DNA from: Brachycybe producta
Taxonomy: Eukaryota; Arthropoda; Diplopoda; Playtdesmida; Andrognathidae
Length of the DNA stretch: 64,000 nt
Assembly: GCA_036925085.1 (NCBI GenBank)
Contig: JAUPFP010000050.1
Span: 1,340,001 to 1,404,000, forward strand
Direction of reading: 5' to 3'
In this document: piece after piece, positions 13,801-25,407 of the stretch
Layout of the letters: every line of letters begins with the position of its first letter
Position numbering within the stretch: the first letter of the stretch is position 1
Program-made: the position numbers and the translations under genes
The notes under the pieces: generated by a model
Databases searched by the model: none
The model's input: the letters and a program-made list of their open reading frames with translations, nothing else
Told to the model about the DNA's origin: nothing

Positions 13801-16800
13801 TTATTTCTCTAACACTTTAAAGCAGTCATTAGAGCTGCGTTTATAGTCGACATTTTATTTTGAAGTTTTTTATTTTGTATTTAAATTTTAAAATGATTAG
13901 TGAGGATGCATGTTTTAAGATTAAATTGCATATTGGCAATTTAACCTTTAGCAAAATGCCGACTAATAAACGTGGCGTCACATGCTAAGATCACACATAC
14001 AGGAAAAACAATGCGTCTAAATAAGTATTTATCTAATTTGAATAATTTCTATTCTATTTATTTGTCACAGACAGTAAGCAGTTCTAAAAAAAAAGATGAG
14101 AAATTGTTTCTTACTGCTAAGGGTAATTATATATTTGATGAGCTAATTATGAAATAATTCTAAACAGGGTGCTGGGTGTACAGCTCTATTGGTGGCCGTT
14201 GTTTCGCGGAAATTGGAATTGTCACGAGCAGAGAAACACGTTCATAACTTTATGATGGACACTCAATTGACCAAAAGGGTAAGTTAACTTCTTTTCTTTT
14301 TCTCCTTTCGCTTTTTTTTTTTGCAAAAGGTCATTTTTTTTTGGTTCCATATTCCATAAGAATGTTAGTCATGTTTATCAATCGAATCAATGAATTGTGG
14401 TTTCCTTTTGAGCACTGGAACAAACTTACTTGTAACTCATAATAAAGGGTTGTTCTTTTTCTTGTCCTTTTTTTTTTTTTGATCGAATGGGTTCCCATTT
14501 CTAATTGCGGGGCATCCATCATTCATATCTTATCTATGAAAAAAACATTTTTACTTTTAACAGTTCTCCAACGATAATAAAGAAATAAAAATCAGTCAGT
14601 TATGCTTTTTCTTAAGTCAAACTAAGTTTTTCATTTGATATTAAATAGTATAATGCAAATTATAGATAATATAACAGAAACGAGAATTTCTAGGTTTTGT
14701 AATTCTCCACAGAGGCAAGAAAATTTGAATACCAATCCCTGAAGGAACCCAATCACCTGATAATACACGTGTTATCAGTGATTGCCATCTTTTAAGTCAC
14801 AAAGGTCAACCGGACACAGTAACCTGATAATAATAAGCCCTTATAGTTCTAGCGACTATCTAGTTTTTTTAAGAAATAACTGTACAATTCACACAATTTT
14901 TTTTTCCTGTTCCTAATGGTTGCAATTTTAAGTTCATTTTGAACATTTTTTTGTATAAATTTATGAATGTATATTGGATGGATTTTATTTTTACTGTTCA
15001 AAATGCAGAAATCGGTAATTTCAAAATTATTATAAAATATTCAGATTATGTTTAAAACAGAGAGCAGGAGAATGTGTTTGGAAACTTCTTGCGAGAACTT
15101 CAACTTGAACTTTCTAAACGGGGGTTTTCAAGGGTTTTCTTGTATTTGGGTCGATATTACATTTTATTTTCAGTACCAAGCCCAAGGGGGGAGGGATCAT
15201 GTAAACATTTGGTTATTTTCTTTTAGCTAGTGTTAGTTAGGTTTTCTTTGTTGTTTAGTTTAGCTGTTTTGTTTGATTTAGCTCTTATTAAATAATTGAG
15301 CCAACAATTGACAATTCCCAAATTGGATATAATATTATGTGCCCATTAAGAATGATTGCGAATCGTCTTTTTTGTTGTTGAACAGTTGAAGAACGCAGCG
15401 GCAAATGTGTTACGTGAGACGTGGCTTATATACAAACACACTCGGCTCGTCAAAAGGGTCAATGGCAACAAAGTCCGAACTCATCAGCGAAAATTTCTAA
15501 TGGCCATTTACAGGTAATGTAATGGGTGTCTGCGTACACACCTATATGAGAATGGTGATAAAAAAAGAAAACCAAAAATGGTATTTTTTGGTTTCGTTTT
15601 ATTGTCTATCTTTGTCTTTTATTAGTTTGCGGAAAGTGAAAATGGACCAAAGGAAATTGATGGACAATTCGAATACGATCACCGACATGGCTAAGGTGCG
15701 CAATGCGGTCCGTTTTCAACCCAGGTTTTTTTTACTCTGTTTCAATGTTTGTGTGTAAAAAGTATGCACATTTATATATGTACATTATATCATCAATAAG
15801 GCAACCCGAAAGGTAGTTTTTTTAAATGAAAATCATTAAATAATTTGCGTTTTTGATCAAAGTGCAGATAAACTAATAGTCACATATAACTCATTTAAAT
15901 TAATTTAGCATATCAAAGGGTTAATAACTTTATAAATGAAACCAAAATTCACAAAATTTATTCAGTTATTATGACATTTTTTAATCTTGGAAAAACGCTT
16001 AAACTGAAATATTTAAAAGATATTTTTTAAAAAATGTAGAATCTTGTATTTTATGTCGATTTTTATATTTTACATATTTAAACGAGTTAAACGAGTTTTC
16101 GATGAATAAAAATGCTTTTACTGCTTTTAGGTTGCCTTAATTATCACACATACACACAAACGTAAGTATAATTATGATATGCCACTTTTGCACTTAATTT
16201 GTTCACTAGTGATTGGTTGGTTTTTATGTAGACATGTCTATATATTAGTATTTATTTTACCAATGTGTTTCATATTTACTTGACGCGTTTCATTAAAAAT
16301 GTAAATCAAGGAAAGCCTTGATCCCACATGCGTGAAAAAAGTAGAACATAGGAGAAAAAAAAGCTTCCTCTACCTTCAGGGCTTTGGAGCAGCCGAATTT
16401 TTTTAGTTCGGCTCAAGCTGCGCTGATCAGGGGCAATATTAAGAGAAATAAGAAAGTGTTTTAGAAACTAGAAGAGTAACTCAATCAATTAGGATTATTT
16501 TCATGCTGATATCTTCCAATATAAACTTTTAAAAAAACTTAAAAAAACTTAAAAAAAACTTTTAAAAAAACAGAATTAAAAAATATCATCTGCTTAAAGT
16601 TGGGTCATTTTCAAACTCGCGTAAAAAGTTTATTTTGAAAGATATCAACTATAAAAAATACCCTAAGTGATTGATACTACCCTACTATTTTCTAAAACAT
16701 ATTTAAGTTTCTCTTTATTTTGTACTTGAAAGACATAATAATTGAAAGTCCGAGAGGCGGTTACAGTTTAAAACCACCTTAAATAATAAAGTAATTGTTG

Positions 16801-17539
16801 AGATTTTAACCAACTTAAAATTAAATTAATGAATGAATGGCGGAATAACCAAATGTGAATTATTGTATCAATTATTAAATTACTTTCCTGTTGAGACCAC
16901 TGAACTAGAATCTAGAATAACAAGTGTTTTTTTTTATAATTTTTTCTCCATATTTAATAACAAGTTCTGTTTTATTTCTAACCCCAGACGCAGAACACCG
17001 TGTACGAGATAGTGTCCGAATTAGGGTCTCGGCAGGAGGCAGTCGAAGATCGTGTGGCGGCCATCGAAGAACGCCTCAACACGATTCAAGAGCAACTGGA
17101 GTCACTTCCAGAAACTCTTCAGCTTTGCCTCCAACAGCACCAGCAAAAGCTGGAACAGCGTCACTTGTATTTACATCCCGAGGATGCGATTCATGCGCCT
17201 CCAACTCCAAACCCTTTCTCAAGACCGTACGGAACGAACCCGTACATGGCACTCGGTCACTATGGTGGTGGTTCGTCGTACACGTCGTCGAACCCTTCTC
17301 CCACTCCACACTGTCATCCAGTATCTCCAATGGGCACATTGGCTACTCAATCTCATCATCCTCCGCCATTGTTGACGTCGCAGCGCCATGTGTCGCCCTC
17401 AGGTGGTATTGGAACCCTTTCTCCTGCTCAGGGAAACAATACGTTGATGGGGGGAACGGATCGATCCTCGACATCTCAAAAGAGTCCATTCACACATACA
17501 TTTCCTACACGGTCTGCAAGCGCGCCTACCAACAGTTGA
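7865..17539 (+). CDS. SK: SK (small-conductance Ca2+-activated K+) channel, last five exons; 5' part outside window
   Basis: Plasma-membrane potassium channel subunit opened by Ca2+/calmodulin. Coding exons, each with GT donor and AG acceptor where internal: 7865-8000, 14168-14278, 15386-15513, 15626-15695, 16988-17539 (TGA). Phases join cleanly to give 331 residues. Exon 1 encodes the pore helix and selectivity filter ([18 protein letters not shown]) and the start of S6. Exon 2 finishes S6 ([18 protein letters not shown]) and begins the calmodulin-binding domain ([17 protein letters not shown]). Exon 3 continues it ([20 protein letters not shown], then [11 protein letters not shown]). Exon 4 ends the domain ([22 protein letters not shown] in part). 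Exon 5 carries a coiled-coil-like stretch ([19 protein letters not shown] onward, [15 protein letters not shown]) and a Ser/Pro/His-rich disordered tail. The exon 4 donor (GTGCGC) is weak but fits. Family identity is certain from the filter and the near-invariant calmodulin-binding helix. S1-S5 were sought in 1-7864 and not found, so the 7865 exon is internal. Confidence 0.95.
10449..10702. mobile_element. MITE of the CTGGTTATG family
   Basis: A 254-base element with inverted arms of about 65 bases. The left arm (10449-10516) includes GGCTATGCTCTGGTTACGTC and AAAATGTTACAGAAAA. The right arm (10627-10702) carries their complements (TTTTCTGTAACATTTACAGC, CATAACCGGAGCATTCATTA). It is the same family as the element at 6004-6667. 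Confidence 0.75.
11421..11545 (-). mobile_element. tRNA-derived SINE
   Basis: On the minus strand a tRNA-like head runs from about 11545. The A-box-like GGTGTAGTGGTTAGTG is complementary to 11517-11532, and the B box GGTTCAATTCC is complementary to 11478-11488; spacing is right for a Pol III internal promoter. About 40 bases further is a short (ACAA)n tail (11421-11435). The acceptor stem does not pair, so this is a SINE or tRNA fossil, not a tRNA gene. No clear target duplication was found. Confidence 0.7.
12363..12637. repeat. Region with inverted TGTGTCGCCAC and TTCACACGAGACAC motifs
   Basis: TGTGTCGCCACTTTGTGTGT at 12380 is matched in inverse by ACACATTTTGTGGCGACACA ending at 12637. CTTCACACGAGACAC at 12363 is matched in inverse by GTGTCTCGTGTGAA at 12581. 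The two pairs are not concentric, so this may be a rearranged MITE or two overlapping elements. Confidence 0.5.
14279..15385. other. SK intron, 1.1 kb
   Basis: Donor GTAAGT at 14279, acceptor AACAG ending at 15385. A/T-rich; nothing else recognised. Confidence 0.85.
15696..16987. other. SK intron, 1.3 kb, with a palindromic-family copy
   Basis: Lies between the exon ending ..ITDMAK and the C-terminal exon. It holds a near-complete palindromic-family copy at 16455-16780, including the terminal AGAGGCGGTT..TTTAAAACCACC end. Confidence 0.85.
16455..16780. repeat. Palindromic repeat family, copy 3 (in SK intron)
   Basis: Left core TTTTAGAAACTAGAAGAGTA and right core TATTTTCTAAAACATATTTA, with GATATC-containing inner arms. 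The right end runs out to GAGGCGGTTACAGTTTAAAA-CCACC, which defines the family terminus. The middle contains a short tandem of CTTAAAAAAA. Confidence 0.8.
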
Positions 17540-20500
17540 TTGCAACTGAAAAGGACTTAGAAAGTTAGAATTTACGGTTCTATTTATTATACGAGAGGTG
17601 GTATTAAAAGTTTTTGAAAATTAAAAATTGTACTTTTTTTTTAGAACTTTATGAAAATCTTTGTATCATTTTATGGAATTTTGGTTTCTATGTAGAAATA
17701 TTTTGCATGCTTTCTTTGGACTGTTGTCCTTTTGCTACAGGCCTTGATGGTTACTTGCAGAGTAATTTATCAAATTCAAATGCAAATTTACCATGAACCA
17801 TGAAAGAAAAGAAAAACACTGATGAGAAGTTTGAAAAGTAAATAAAAATCAATGAGAAACTTAAGGCTTAAATTCAGGAATGAAACTTGGCACTTGAAAT
17901 TTGTACTTTAACCCTTAGACTAGGGGTTCCAACATAGAAAAACCCTGTTTCCGTTCGTTCGTTTGTAGATCTTGTTACTCGGATACCGAAAACCCACAGA
18001 ATGATGCAGATATTTCCACAAATTAAGGATAAAAAAAACAATTATTACATTGTAAACTGAATAGAAGCGTTATTTTGCACAATTTTTATTTCTAATACAA
18101 ATTTCAAAAAATTAAGCTGCAATTAAAAATTTAAAATAAATACTTTTATTTTGTAATTTTTCTTTTCTCATTGAGAAAAAAAGCATTCATTTTAAATTTT
18201 TAATTGTAGTTTTTTTAATTTTAATTTGAAATAAATTATGCAAAAAAAACCGCAACGACTTAGTTTACAAAGCGAATGTAAAAGAAGTAACTTTCGCAGT
18301 TCTACTTTTTTAATTATCACATTTCATAAACTATTAATGCCATTCCTCGTATTTTTATTATTAATATTATTACCTTTATTATTTTATCCCATTGGATAAT
18401 TCTCACCTCCGTAATTTCAATGGAAATTTCATTTCCAATTTTACCAAAACGCGATTGTTTTTATATTCTAATTGTATATAGAATTATTTATACAGGGTGA
18501 GGACGAAATCAGTATACAAAAAACTGTATGGTTGACTTTTAAACTTACCCTGTAGTATTTTGCAAAACAAAAAGTGAGATTGAAATTGTCTTTAAATTTA
18601 AATTATTAGAGAATATATAATTATTATATAAATATAAATAGGTATTTTTTATTGAGAGGAGGAAACTACATTATGCCATATAAAATAAATTATACCATCG
18701 AGCTTTTTAATGAAATCGAATTCAATTTAATCGATTCGGATTAAAGATATTAATTACACGGTTATACTAATTGATTAATTAGTAATTTTGTGCATGTATA
18801 TAATTATATAAAGATGAATTTGCTATATATCTTTATGGCAGCTAAAAGTTATTTATTTAAGAGAGACTTGTGATGATCATTAATCACTTTGCCTAATCTT
18901 TATGATATCGCCATTAGATTTTATATATAAAAATTCTAACAAAAAAACATGAGAAATATTAAAATAATTAACAACTTGCTTATGCTGAAAAGGGGACAGA
19001 AGAAGTTCATATTAGAATTATTCAAAATTATTATTTTTTTATAAATTGATAAAATGAAATTTAATTTGGTTTTAATTATTTAATCCTGAAGCTGGCTGGA
19101 ATTTAGAATCCGGAATTTCTATTTTCAGGAGCCGAAAAGCTAAAATTTCTTAGAAACTAGACTAATAATACCTCGTTACCACTACAAAAAATAACTGTAA
19201 TTAAAAAGTTAACCACAGTTAATTTTTTATTAGAAACAAATGTGGTTACATTAACCATGGTTAAATTTCTGAAAAATGAGCTGCATTGGCACAATGTGGT
19301 TTAACCAGATTATTGAATGGTTAAATAAGTGTGTTCAAATAAATTTAGCCTACAAACAACATGGCGAGTAGTGAGATCACTCTATTTTGACTGAATGAGA
19401 AATGAAAATTTAAAAAAGAAAATGCAGAACTGTTTAACAGGAAGTAAAACCGAACAGAAATATGGAAACGCACAAAAGTACCATTTCTAGCTTGTCTGCA
19501 GTTAACCATAACCTTATAGTTATGGAACTACAATTAATTTTTAGTAGTAGAAACAATGTATTAATGATAAGATATTTAGTTAAAAAAAAAATTATGGCAG
19601 TTCAAAAAAATGATAGTTTTATCTTGTTTTTAGCATCAAAATAATTTCAAATTGTCTTTAATATTTTCATTTTTTAAAAAGTAGTATCTGCATTAAAATA
19701 CTTGTAGCATCACTTTCTACCTATTATTCTAGTTTCTAAAGAAAACTTTGCTTATTCTCTGTAATGCAAAAAAAAGTTTTGTTTTTTCGTTTGTATAGAA
19801 CTCGTTTGTGGAAGATAATAATATGTCTCACTGAATAATAATTAGAACTGTTTGAACAAGTGCTATGTTAATATTTTTCATCATAAAATTTATGACAAAA
19901 TTAACTGACATAAATTAGCATAAACTGAACAAAACTTTCAAGTGAAACACACACTCTGTGAATCACAAATTGAATTGACAAGTGTTTAAATACAGCGGAT
20001 GTGTGAATGCAATTAACTTGACACTCTTTCTGGTTGCACTTAATGAGTAAGGCCTACTTAATGATCAAGATGAATTTGCGGTTCATTTATTTATATTAAA
20101 TAGATTAAAGCGAAATTCATCTCTTATCATTTTTTTTCATATATACACACTTTGAAACTGTTTTCATTATTATTTTCAGTTTTGAAAACAAAACAAAACA
20201 AAACAAAAAAATTAAACTTTCTCGACACTTAAATATGTCAATTAATTAATTATGCTACGAATTTTGACAAATTAAAAATTCGGTTTTGTGCTTATTCAAG
20301 TAGTTATATGAACCCATATTTTAGTAATATTTTATTCATGTTTATTATTCATTTGTTACGTCATTTCACGTTTTTGTTAGAATGGAAAAAATAACTGAAG
20401 GAAGAATCGATTTATCGATTCAAGTCGTAAAATGTGTCATATATTATTATTATTGTAGTAGATTATTTTATGACAATTTGCTATTCAGAAAATTTTTCTT

Positions 20501-21474
20501 ATTTTTGTTTGCATATTTCTCTTTTTTTTTTCATGATCCATGAAAAAGGGAAAGAAGATTGAAAAATGGAAATTCATAATAAAAGATTGGAAACATCTTT
20601 TTATTTATTCATTTATTTGATATCTATGACGTCATAATTTTTATTTCATATTTTATAGCAACACGTAGGCCTATGCATTATTTCTTTAGAAAAACCTTGT
20701 AAATAGAAAGAGAGAGAAAAACAAACATAAGACACCATTTTTAAATTTCAATTGTTAACTTAACATTGTCAAAACGTTAACTAACAATTAACATATTTAA
20801 TGTGGCCATAAGTTTTAAAATTGTATAGATTAATATTTTTCTACATGTAAATCATTTTCGTTTTTCCTTTCTTTTTTTTATCTTTATTATTAGCTTTCTT
20901 AAATTAGTCTTTTAAATCTCTTAATTAGTTATTTATAGTTTTCTTAAAATATTATTTTTTAAAAAATGAAATAATCAAATATGACAAAAAGTTTGAATTG
21001 TAATTTATTTCAATTATTGTAATTAATAATTTTTGTTTAATTTAAATGAATGTCCTATCACTTCCATATTTAAATTGGACGTTTTGAAGTTTTTATTTCT
21101 TGATTTTTTTGAAGGAAGTGAAATTTATTATTGCAGTCATTATTATTCTTAAGACCATTTTCATCAATTTTGTTGAGTCAATTGAAGTTCATTGATTTAA
21201 ATAAAATGTGATCTTTTATCATCTCAGTGAAATGAATTCTTTTTTCTATTTTAAGAAGTTTAGAGAATCTAATTAATAATTATAATTACAACGTAAACTT
21301 AATATGGTTTTTCTTAATTTGTTTTAAGTTGTCTTAAGGGTCAAATTTAATAATTTCTTTTTCAAAAAGTACCGTAATTAAAAATTTAAATGAAAATTAA
21401 CTTAGATTAAATTATAATCTTATTAAGTGCAATTATATGGTTAACGGTAACTGACGAAACCCTTTTTTTCATAA

Positions 21475-21558
21475 TTGAATCGGTCATTTTAGAAACAACT
21501 TATAAGTTCCATGTTAATGTATGGAGACTTATGTTGTTTCTAAAATGACTGATTCAAT
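21475..21558. repeat. Hairpin with 32-base arms
   Basis: TTGAATCGGTCATTTTAGAA at 21475 is matched in inverse by TTCTAAAATGACTGATTCAA ending at 21558, with about 20 bases between the arms and only a few mismatches. Confidence 0.85.
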
Positions 21559-21639
21559 CTGGGGATTTTTATTTTGTTGTTTGCATTTATTTAAATAATT
21601 TTTAATTAATTTCAGCTTCATTTCACTTTAAGAAATAAA

Positions 21640-21912
21640 GGTAGTTTAAAGTGTAAACGCCTCTCAAACTCTTGATTATTCTGTTTTTCAGATGCAAACT
21701 TGACTGAGTTTTAGAAACTAGAAGGGTAGTTCAATCACTTAGGTGTATTTTCATGTTGATATCTTTCAAAATAAACTTTTTATATAAAATGGTACAACTT
21801 TAAGCAAATAATATTTTTGTTAATTTTCGTCTGTAAAAAGTTTTATTTTGAAAGAAATTAAAATGAAAAAATAGCCTTACGTAATTGAACTTACCCTTCT
21901 AGTTTGTCTCTT
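21640..21912. repeat. Palindromic repeat family, copy 4
   Basis: Begins GGTAGTTTAAAGTGTAAACG-CCTCTC, then a TTTTCAGATGCAAA segment, TTTTAGAAACTAGAAGGGTA and TTTTCATGTTGATATCTTTC, with the inverse half ending ACCCTTCTAGTTTGTC. The inner segment runs opposite to that of copy 3. Confidence 0.8.
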
Positions 21913-22054
21913 AAGAGGCTAGATACATCGTTTAGTTCAAAATTTCTCCGAATGTAGGCGTTGCGATCGTTGTTGATTGAAAAACGGTTTTTTAACGTTT
22001 TTTCTCCCGGTTGAGGTCACATAATAATTAATTGAAAAATAATTTCGCGTGCTA

Positions 22055-22645
22055 ATCTTATAAAAAGAAAACATTGTGAAGCCAGTAGATTAATGCACGT
22101 AATAATTATTTTGTTATTGTTCTGAGTTGTTTTTAACGGGAGTTCTTCAAATGTTTGTGGGACGGTTTTTTGCTCCTATGGGACTTAACATGGAGTTAAA
22201 AAAACCTAAGATTTTAAATGTTATTTAAAAATAGAAAGCCCTTTTAAAATTTAGAAAAAGGAATAATCCTGAAGGCAATAAACACATGTAAGTACGTGCT
22301 AATTTTTCTGATTGTTCTAAATCATTTGTAATCAAAGTTCTCTTAACTTTTGTTGGACGGTGTTTTAGTCCTATGGGACTTAACATGGAGTTTAAAAACG
22401 TACGATTTTAAACGTTATTAAAAAATAGATGGACCTTTTCAAAATTTATAAAAAGGAAACGTCGTGAAGCCAATACATGAATGTATGTGCTAATTATTTT
22501 GTTATTGTTCTAAATCGTTTTTAACGAGTTTTTTTCAAATGTTTGTGGGACGGTTTTGGGGCCAATGGGATTTAACATGGGGTTGAAAAAAGGAACGACT
22601 TTGAACCTTGTTTAAAAATAGAAGGACCTTTTCAAAAATTATATA
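22055..22645. repeat. Three tandem copies of a ~193-base unit
   Basis: Each unit holds a GTGAAGCC/TGAAGGC segment, TTATTGTTCTAAATCG, GTTTGTGGGACGGTTTT, a CTATGGGACTTAACATGGAG block and ATAGAAGGACCTTTTCAAAA. The CTATGGGACTTAACATGG block falls at 22176, 22371 and (as CAATGGGATTTAACATGG) 22563, giving spacings of 195 and 192. The array ends about 400 bases before the likely first exon of the UPF0696 gene. Confidence 0.85.
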
Positions 22646-22938
22646 AATCGAGCACGTAAAGAACAATACTTTTTATTGCATTTTGCGCTTTACTGTATTT
22701 GAATTGAGCGATTGTGAGGCGATTTCTTTCAGTTTTAGTAACACCATAGAAGAACACTCATTTGTCTCGTTGTCGTCTGCTCAAAACAACAAGATGGACG
22801 TGGATCTAGGCTCTTAATTAATTTTGCTCTTCTGAAAGACAATATTTAAAAGTTCATAAACCTGATCCTCAAAAGATGGCGCTGTTAATTTTCCTGAAGA
22901 TATGGAATGATATAGGAATGTTGTCATCACAGTAATAG

Positions 22939-22974
22939 CACAGAATAAGGATATATTTATCTCCTTATTCTGTG
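22939..22974. repeat. Perfect 13-base-pair hairpin upstream of the UPF0696 gene
   Basis: CACAGAATAAGGA (22939-22951) and TCCTTATTCTGTG (22962-22974) pair perfectly around a 10-base loop; weaker pairing extends a few bases outward. It lies just upstream of, or within, the probable 5' non-coding exon. Function unknown. Confidence 0.8.
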
Positions 22975-23033
22975 GTAATACGGACAGATTCCCTATATTG
23001 TGGTTGTCACATGCTTGCTGTGCTGCGGTTTGG

Positions 23034-23184
23034 GTAAGTTCAGAAACCTAAAAGGAACCACAAAAGTAGGTGCGGGGAGAAAGCGACTAACTTTGTTTTT
23101 AGTTGTTCCATCAGATAGGAATTTCGTTTATTTTGTTGTGAATGACATTAAACTTTTAATGGAACGTTTCAATTTTTCATTTAG
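23034..23184 (+). other. Probable 5'-UTR intron of the UPF0696 gene
   Basis: GTAAGT at 23034 follows ..GGTTTGG, and a pyrimidine-rich TTTCATTTAG ends at 23184, 28 bases before the ATG at 23213. This predicts a non-coding first exon ending at 23033. If correct, the locus is not a processed retrocopy. Confidence 0.5.
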
Positions 23185-23212
23185 AGCTGAACCTTGTTAA
23201 GCTGATGTAAAA

Positions 23213-24161
23213 ATGTCTGAGGAGGATCACCAAAATGAACTTGTTGACCCCAAATCTAGAGGGTTAGAGGATCAAGGTGTCGTCGTGGTGTCCAGTGGAA
23301 ATGATGACGATGATGATGTTGTCAACGACGTCGTGAGGAAAGATGAGGCCGAAATGGCACAATTGAAAGCGAAGAAGGAATTAGAAACAAACAGGCGGAT
23401 GAACAAAGCGGCCATAAGCTTCAGTGGAGTAGCCGAAGAAATGAAGAGAGATATCGTCTACGATCGACACGTTCACGATTTCGATAAATGGTTCGACAAC
23501 AACGTGCCTTCTGTGCTGTTACGGTTTGTCTGTTGTTGTTGTCGTCGGCCACACGTCTTACAGATATTTTGTTTATGTATTTCAATTTAGAGAAGGTCAC
23601 GTTTGGAAGGATTATTGTTAAATCGATTCAAGACAACGATTGGAAGAATCCTTGCGATTACGTACGGCTTCAGAATGGTTGGAAGAAACTGACTGAGTCT
23701 GGAGAAGCGATCAACTATTACTCGATACGGAAACTTGCAATAGAGTGTAACAACTTGGTTGGTAAGTGGATTTTATGTTGTCGCAGTGGATACAAAGTGG
23801 ACATCATCTGGAGAAAGATAGCGACGGCAATGATGAATGGAGCTCTGAAAAACGTGACAACATTTGCGAGAGTCAAGCCGATAAACACTAATCGTCATAC
23901 GATTAAAATATACAACAGGGACTACACGAACGAAAGCAGCGTTTTCGAGTTGAACGCTGCGCTGCGAGAGGTCGGCGTCATGGGTGAACTTCATTACAAG
24001 CCTTGGATATTCGTGGAAAGAACGATTGGAAAGTTTATCCTTTTGCTTACAAGAGCACTTACGATGTTCTCCAAAAAAATCTAAGGTCATTTCGTTGTTG
24101 GATAAAGTTTATGAATAATCTGGAATTTAGAAATTCGATTAATTGGCGGCAATTGTGGTAA
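23213..24161 (+). CDS. UPF0696/BLES03-like (C11orf68 family, DUF1917) gene, frame-disrupted
   Basis: Family of unknown cell role; human BLES03 has an eIF4E-like fold. Exon 1 (23213-23523) starts at ATG and has an acidic tract (GNDDDDDVVNDVV), then VYDRHVHDFDKWFDNNVPS, matching the family's DFD/ELDAW..PS segment. An intron at 23524-23590 (GT..TTTAG) leads to exon 2, where the family signature is clear: LQNGWKKLTESGEAI, IRKLAIECNNLVGKW, GYKVDIIWRKIATA, IYNRDYTNESSVFELNAALR, HYKPWIFVE. The exon 2 frame entered by splicing meets TAA at 23619. The signature lies in a second frame from about 23605, and the conserved NDWKVYPFAYKSTYDV lies back in the first frame after about 24020. So there are two compensating one-base shifts, and perhaps a third in the A7 run at 24073-24079. 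SK and SMG5 show no such breaks. Either a young pseudogene or sequence errors. A polyadenylation signal candidate is at 24537-24542. Confidence 0.75.
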
Positions 24162-25407
24162 CCCATTGGTGACAGACATATCGAGCATGCCAATGTTAAT
24201 TAGCAGGGTAATTAATTGTACAGGAAGTCCTCAACTTGTGAAGAGGTTTCTTGCGTAAGTCGAATGCCATTAAGAACTTTACTACCTGTATGTCGCAGTG
24301 TTTAGCCACAATTAAGCTTTAGAGTTGTATTGCTTTTAATTTTTTTAAAATACCCCCATTCTTCCTTTTTGCTAGAAATATTTGAATTTAACACTTAAAT
24401 CATGTATTATTATTAATACAGTTACTATGCAAATTAAGACTGTGAACTTCTTTTTTGGTTTTATTATGAAAGGACAATATTGGAAGTGAGTTTTAATTTT
24501 ATTATGCTTATTTTGGTGATGCAGTCTGTCAGTTCAAATAAAGCTAATAATTTCTTGATGAGAAGAAACATGAAGAAGAAAAAAAGAATTCAAAGTTTGT
24601 TTAAAAATTTTAGAATACGTTTAGAAGACGTTTTATGTTAAAAGTCATTTTGTCAGTTGTGAGTTTTATGATAACTTTTAAAACAAACTTGTTAGAGCCG
24701 ATTAAAATTATTTTCTTAATACAAAAAAATGTAAAATTGGATAATAAAAATATTTTTAAAGTTGTCATTTTCATTCATGAAAATTCTTTTAACAAGAACT
24801 GACTTTATTTTTATACATTTATGTTTTTATTGGTTTTTCTTTGCTTATTATTTGATTTTAAACATTAATTTCTTATGTCATTGAATTGTTTAAAATTTTC
24901 TTTTGATTTCTTAAATAATTACAAGAAATGGAAATAATATGCAGGGATATTTTAAACAAAAAAAATCAAAATAAATTGTTTACTAATAATAATTTTACTA
25001 GAAATGGCGATTATGTGCAAGAAAAGTTTAAAATAAAATATTTTCTATGTTAAAAGGGAATGAAATTTAATGTATTTCAATGGAACAGCTAATCCTTTCT
25101 ACAAACGAAAATGGCGGAAATTGCTTTAACATGATGTCTATGTAATGCCTAAAATGTACACAGCATGTTACGAAAACAACCTAAATTGTGAATGCTTGTA
25201 AGGTGCTGCCATCTATTAGTCACATATATAACTAATATATAAACCGGAAGCGGAAACCACCTTCCTCTTTCTCGAAAGTGTGTAAGTCCATTTCTTCTTA
25301 TAATAAGGTGACATGTGGTCGTTTTTAGTTGAATTATGGCGTATTGAGAGCAGATTTGCTCACCAAAGATAACAACAATTAAGATGGTCAAGTGAAAAGA
25401 AAAGACG
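24162..25407. other. Intergenic region between the UPF0696 gene and SMG5
   Basis: About 1.2 kb, A/T-rich. It should contain the 3' end of the upstream gene (AATAAA at 24537) and the promoter and 5' UTR of SMG5. GC content rises near 25230-25407. No TATA box or other element could be assigned with confidence. Confidence 0.6.

Larger units (their letters stand above)
8001..14167. other. SK intron, 6.2 kb
   Basis: Lies between the pore exon and the S6/calmodulin-binding exon, with donor GTGAGT at 8001 and acceptor AACAG at 14163-14167. It holds a CTGGTTATG-family element (10449-10702), a tRNA-derived SINE (11421-11545), an inverted-repeat region (12363-12637) and microsatellites. No further SK exon was seen. 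Confidence 0.85.
17540..22050. other. SK 3' region and intergenic DNA
   Basis: A candidate polyadenylation signal AATAAA lies at 17841-17846, about 300 bases after the SK stop. The rest is strongly A/T-rich, with diverged palindromic-family ends (about 19140 and 19720-19745), a full copy (21640-21912) and a hairpin (21475-21558). No coding exon recognised. Confidence 0.7.

Noticed and set aside
17076-17339. Minus-strand open frame over the SK C-terminal exon
   Set aside because: Antisense of real coding sequence; composition effect only.
16924-17568. 214-residue open frame overlapping the last SK exon in another frame
   Set aside because: It is a shadow: the SK tail frame from the 16988 acceptor matches the family, while this frame is Arg/Ser-rich with no similarity I recognise and starts inside the intron.
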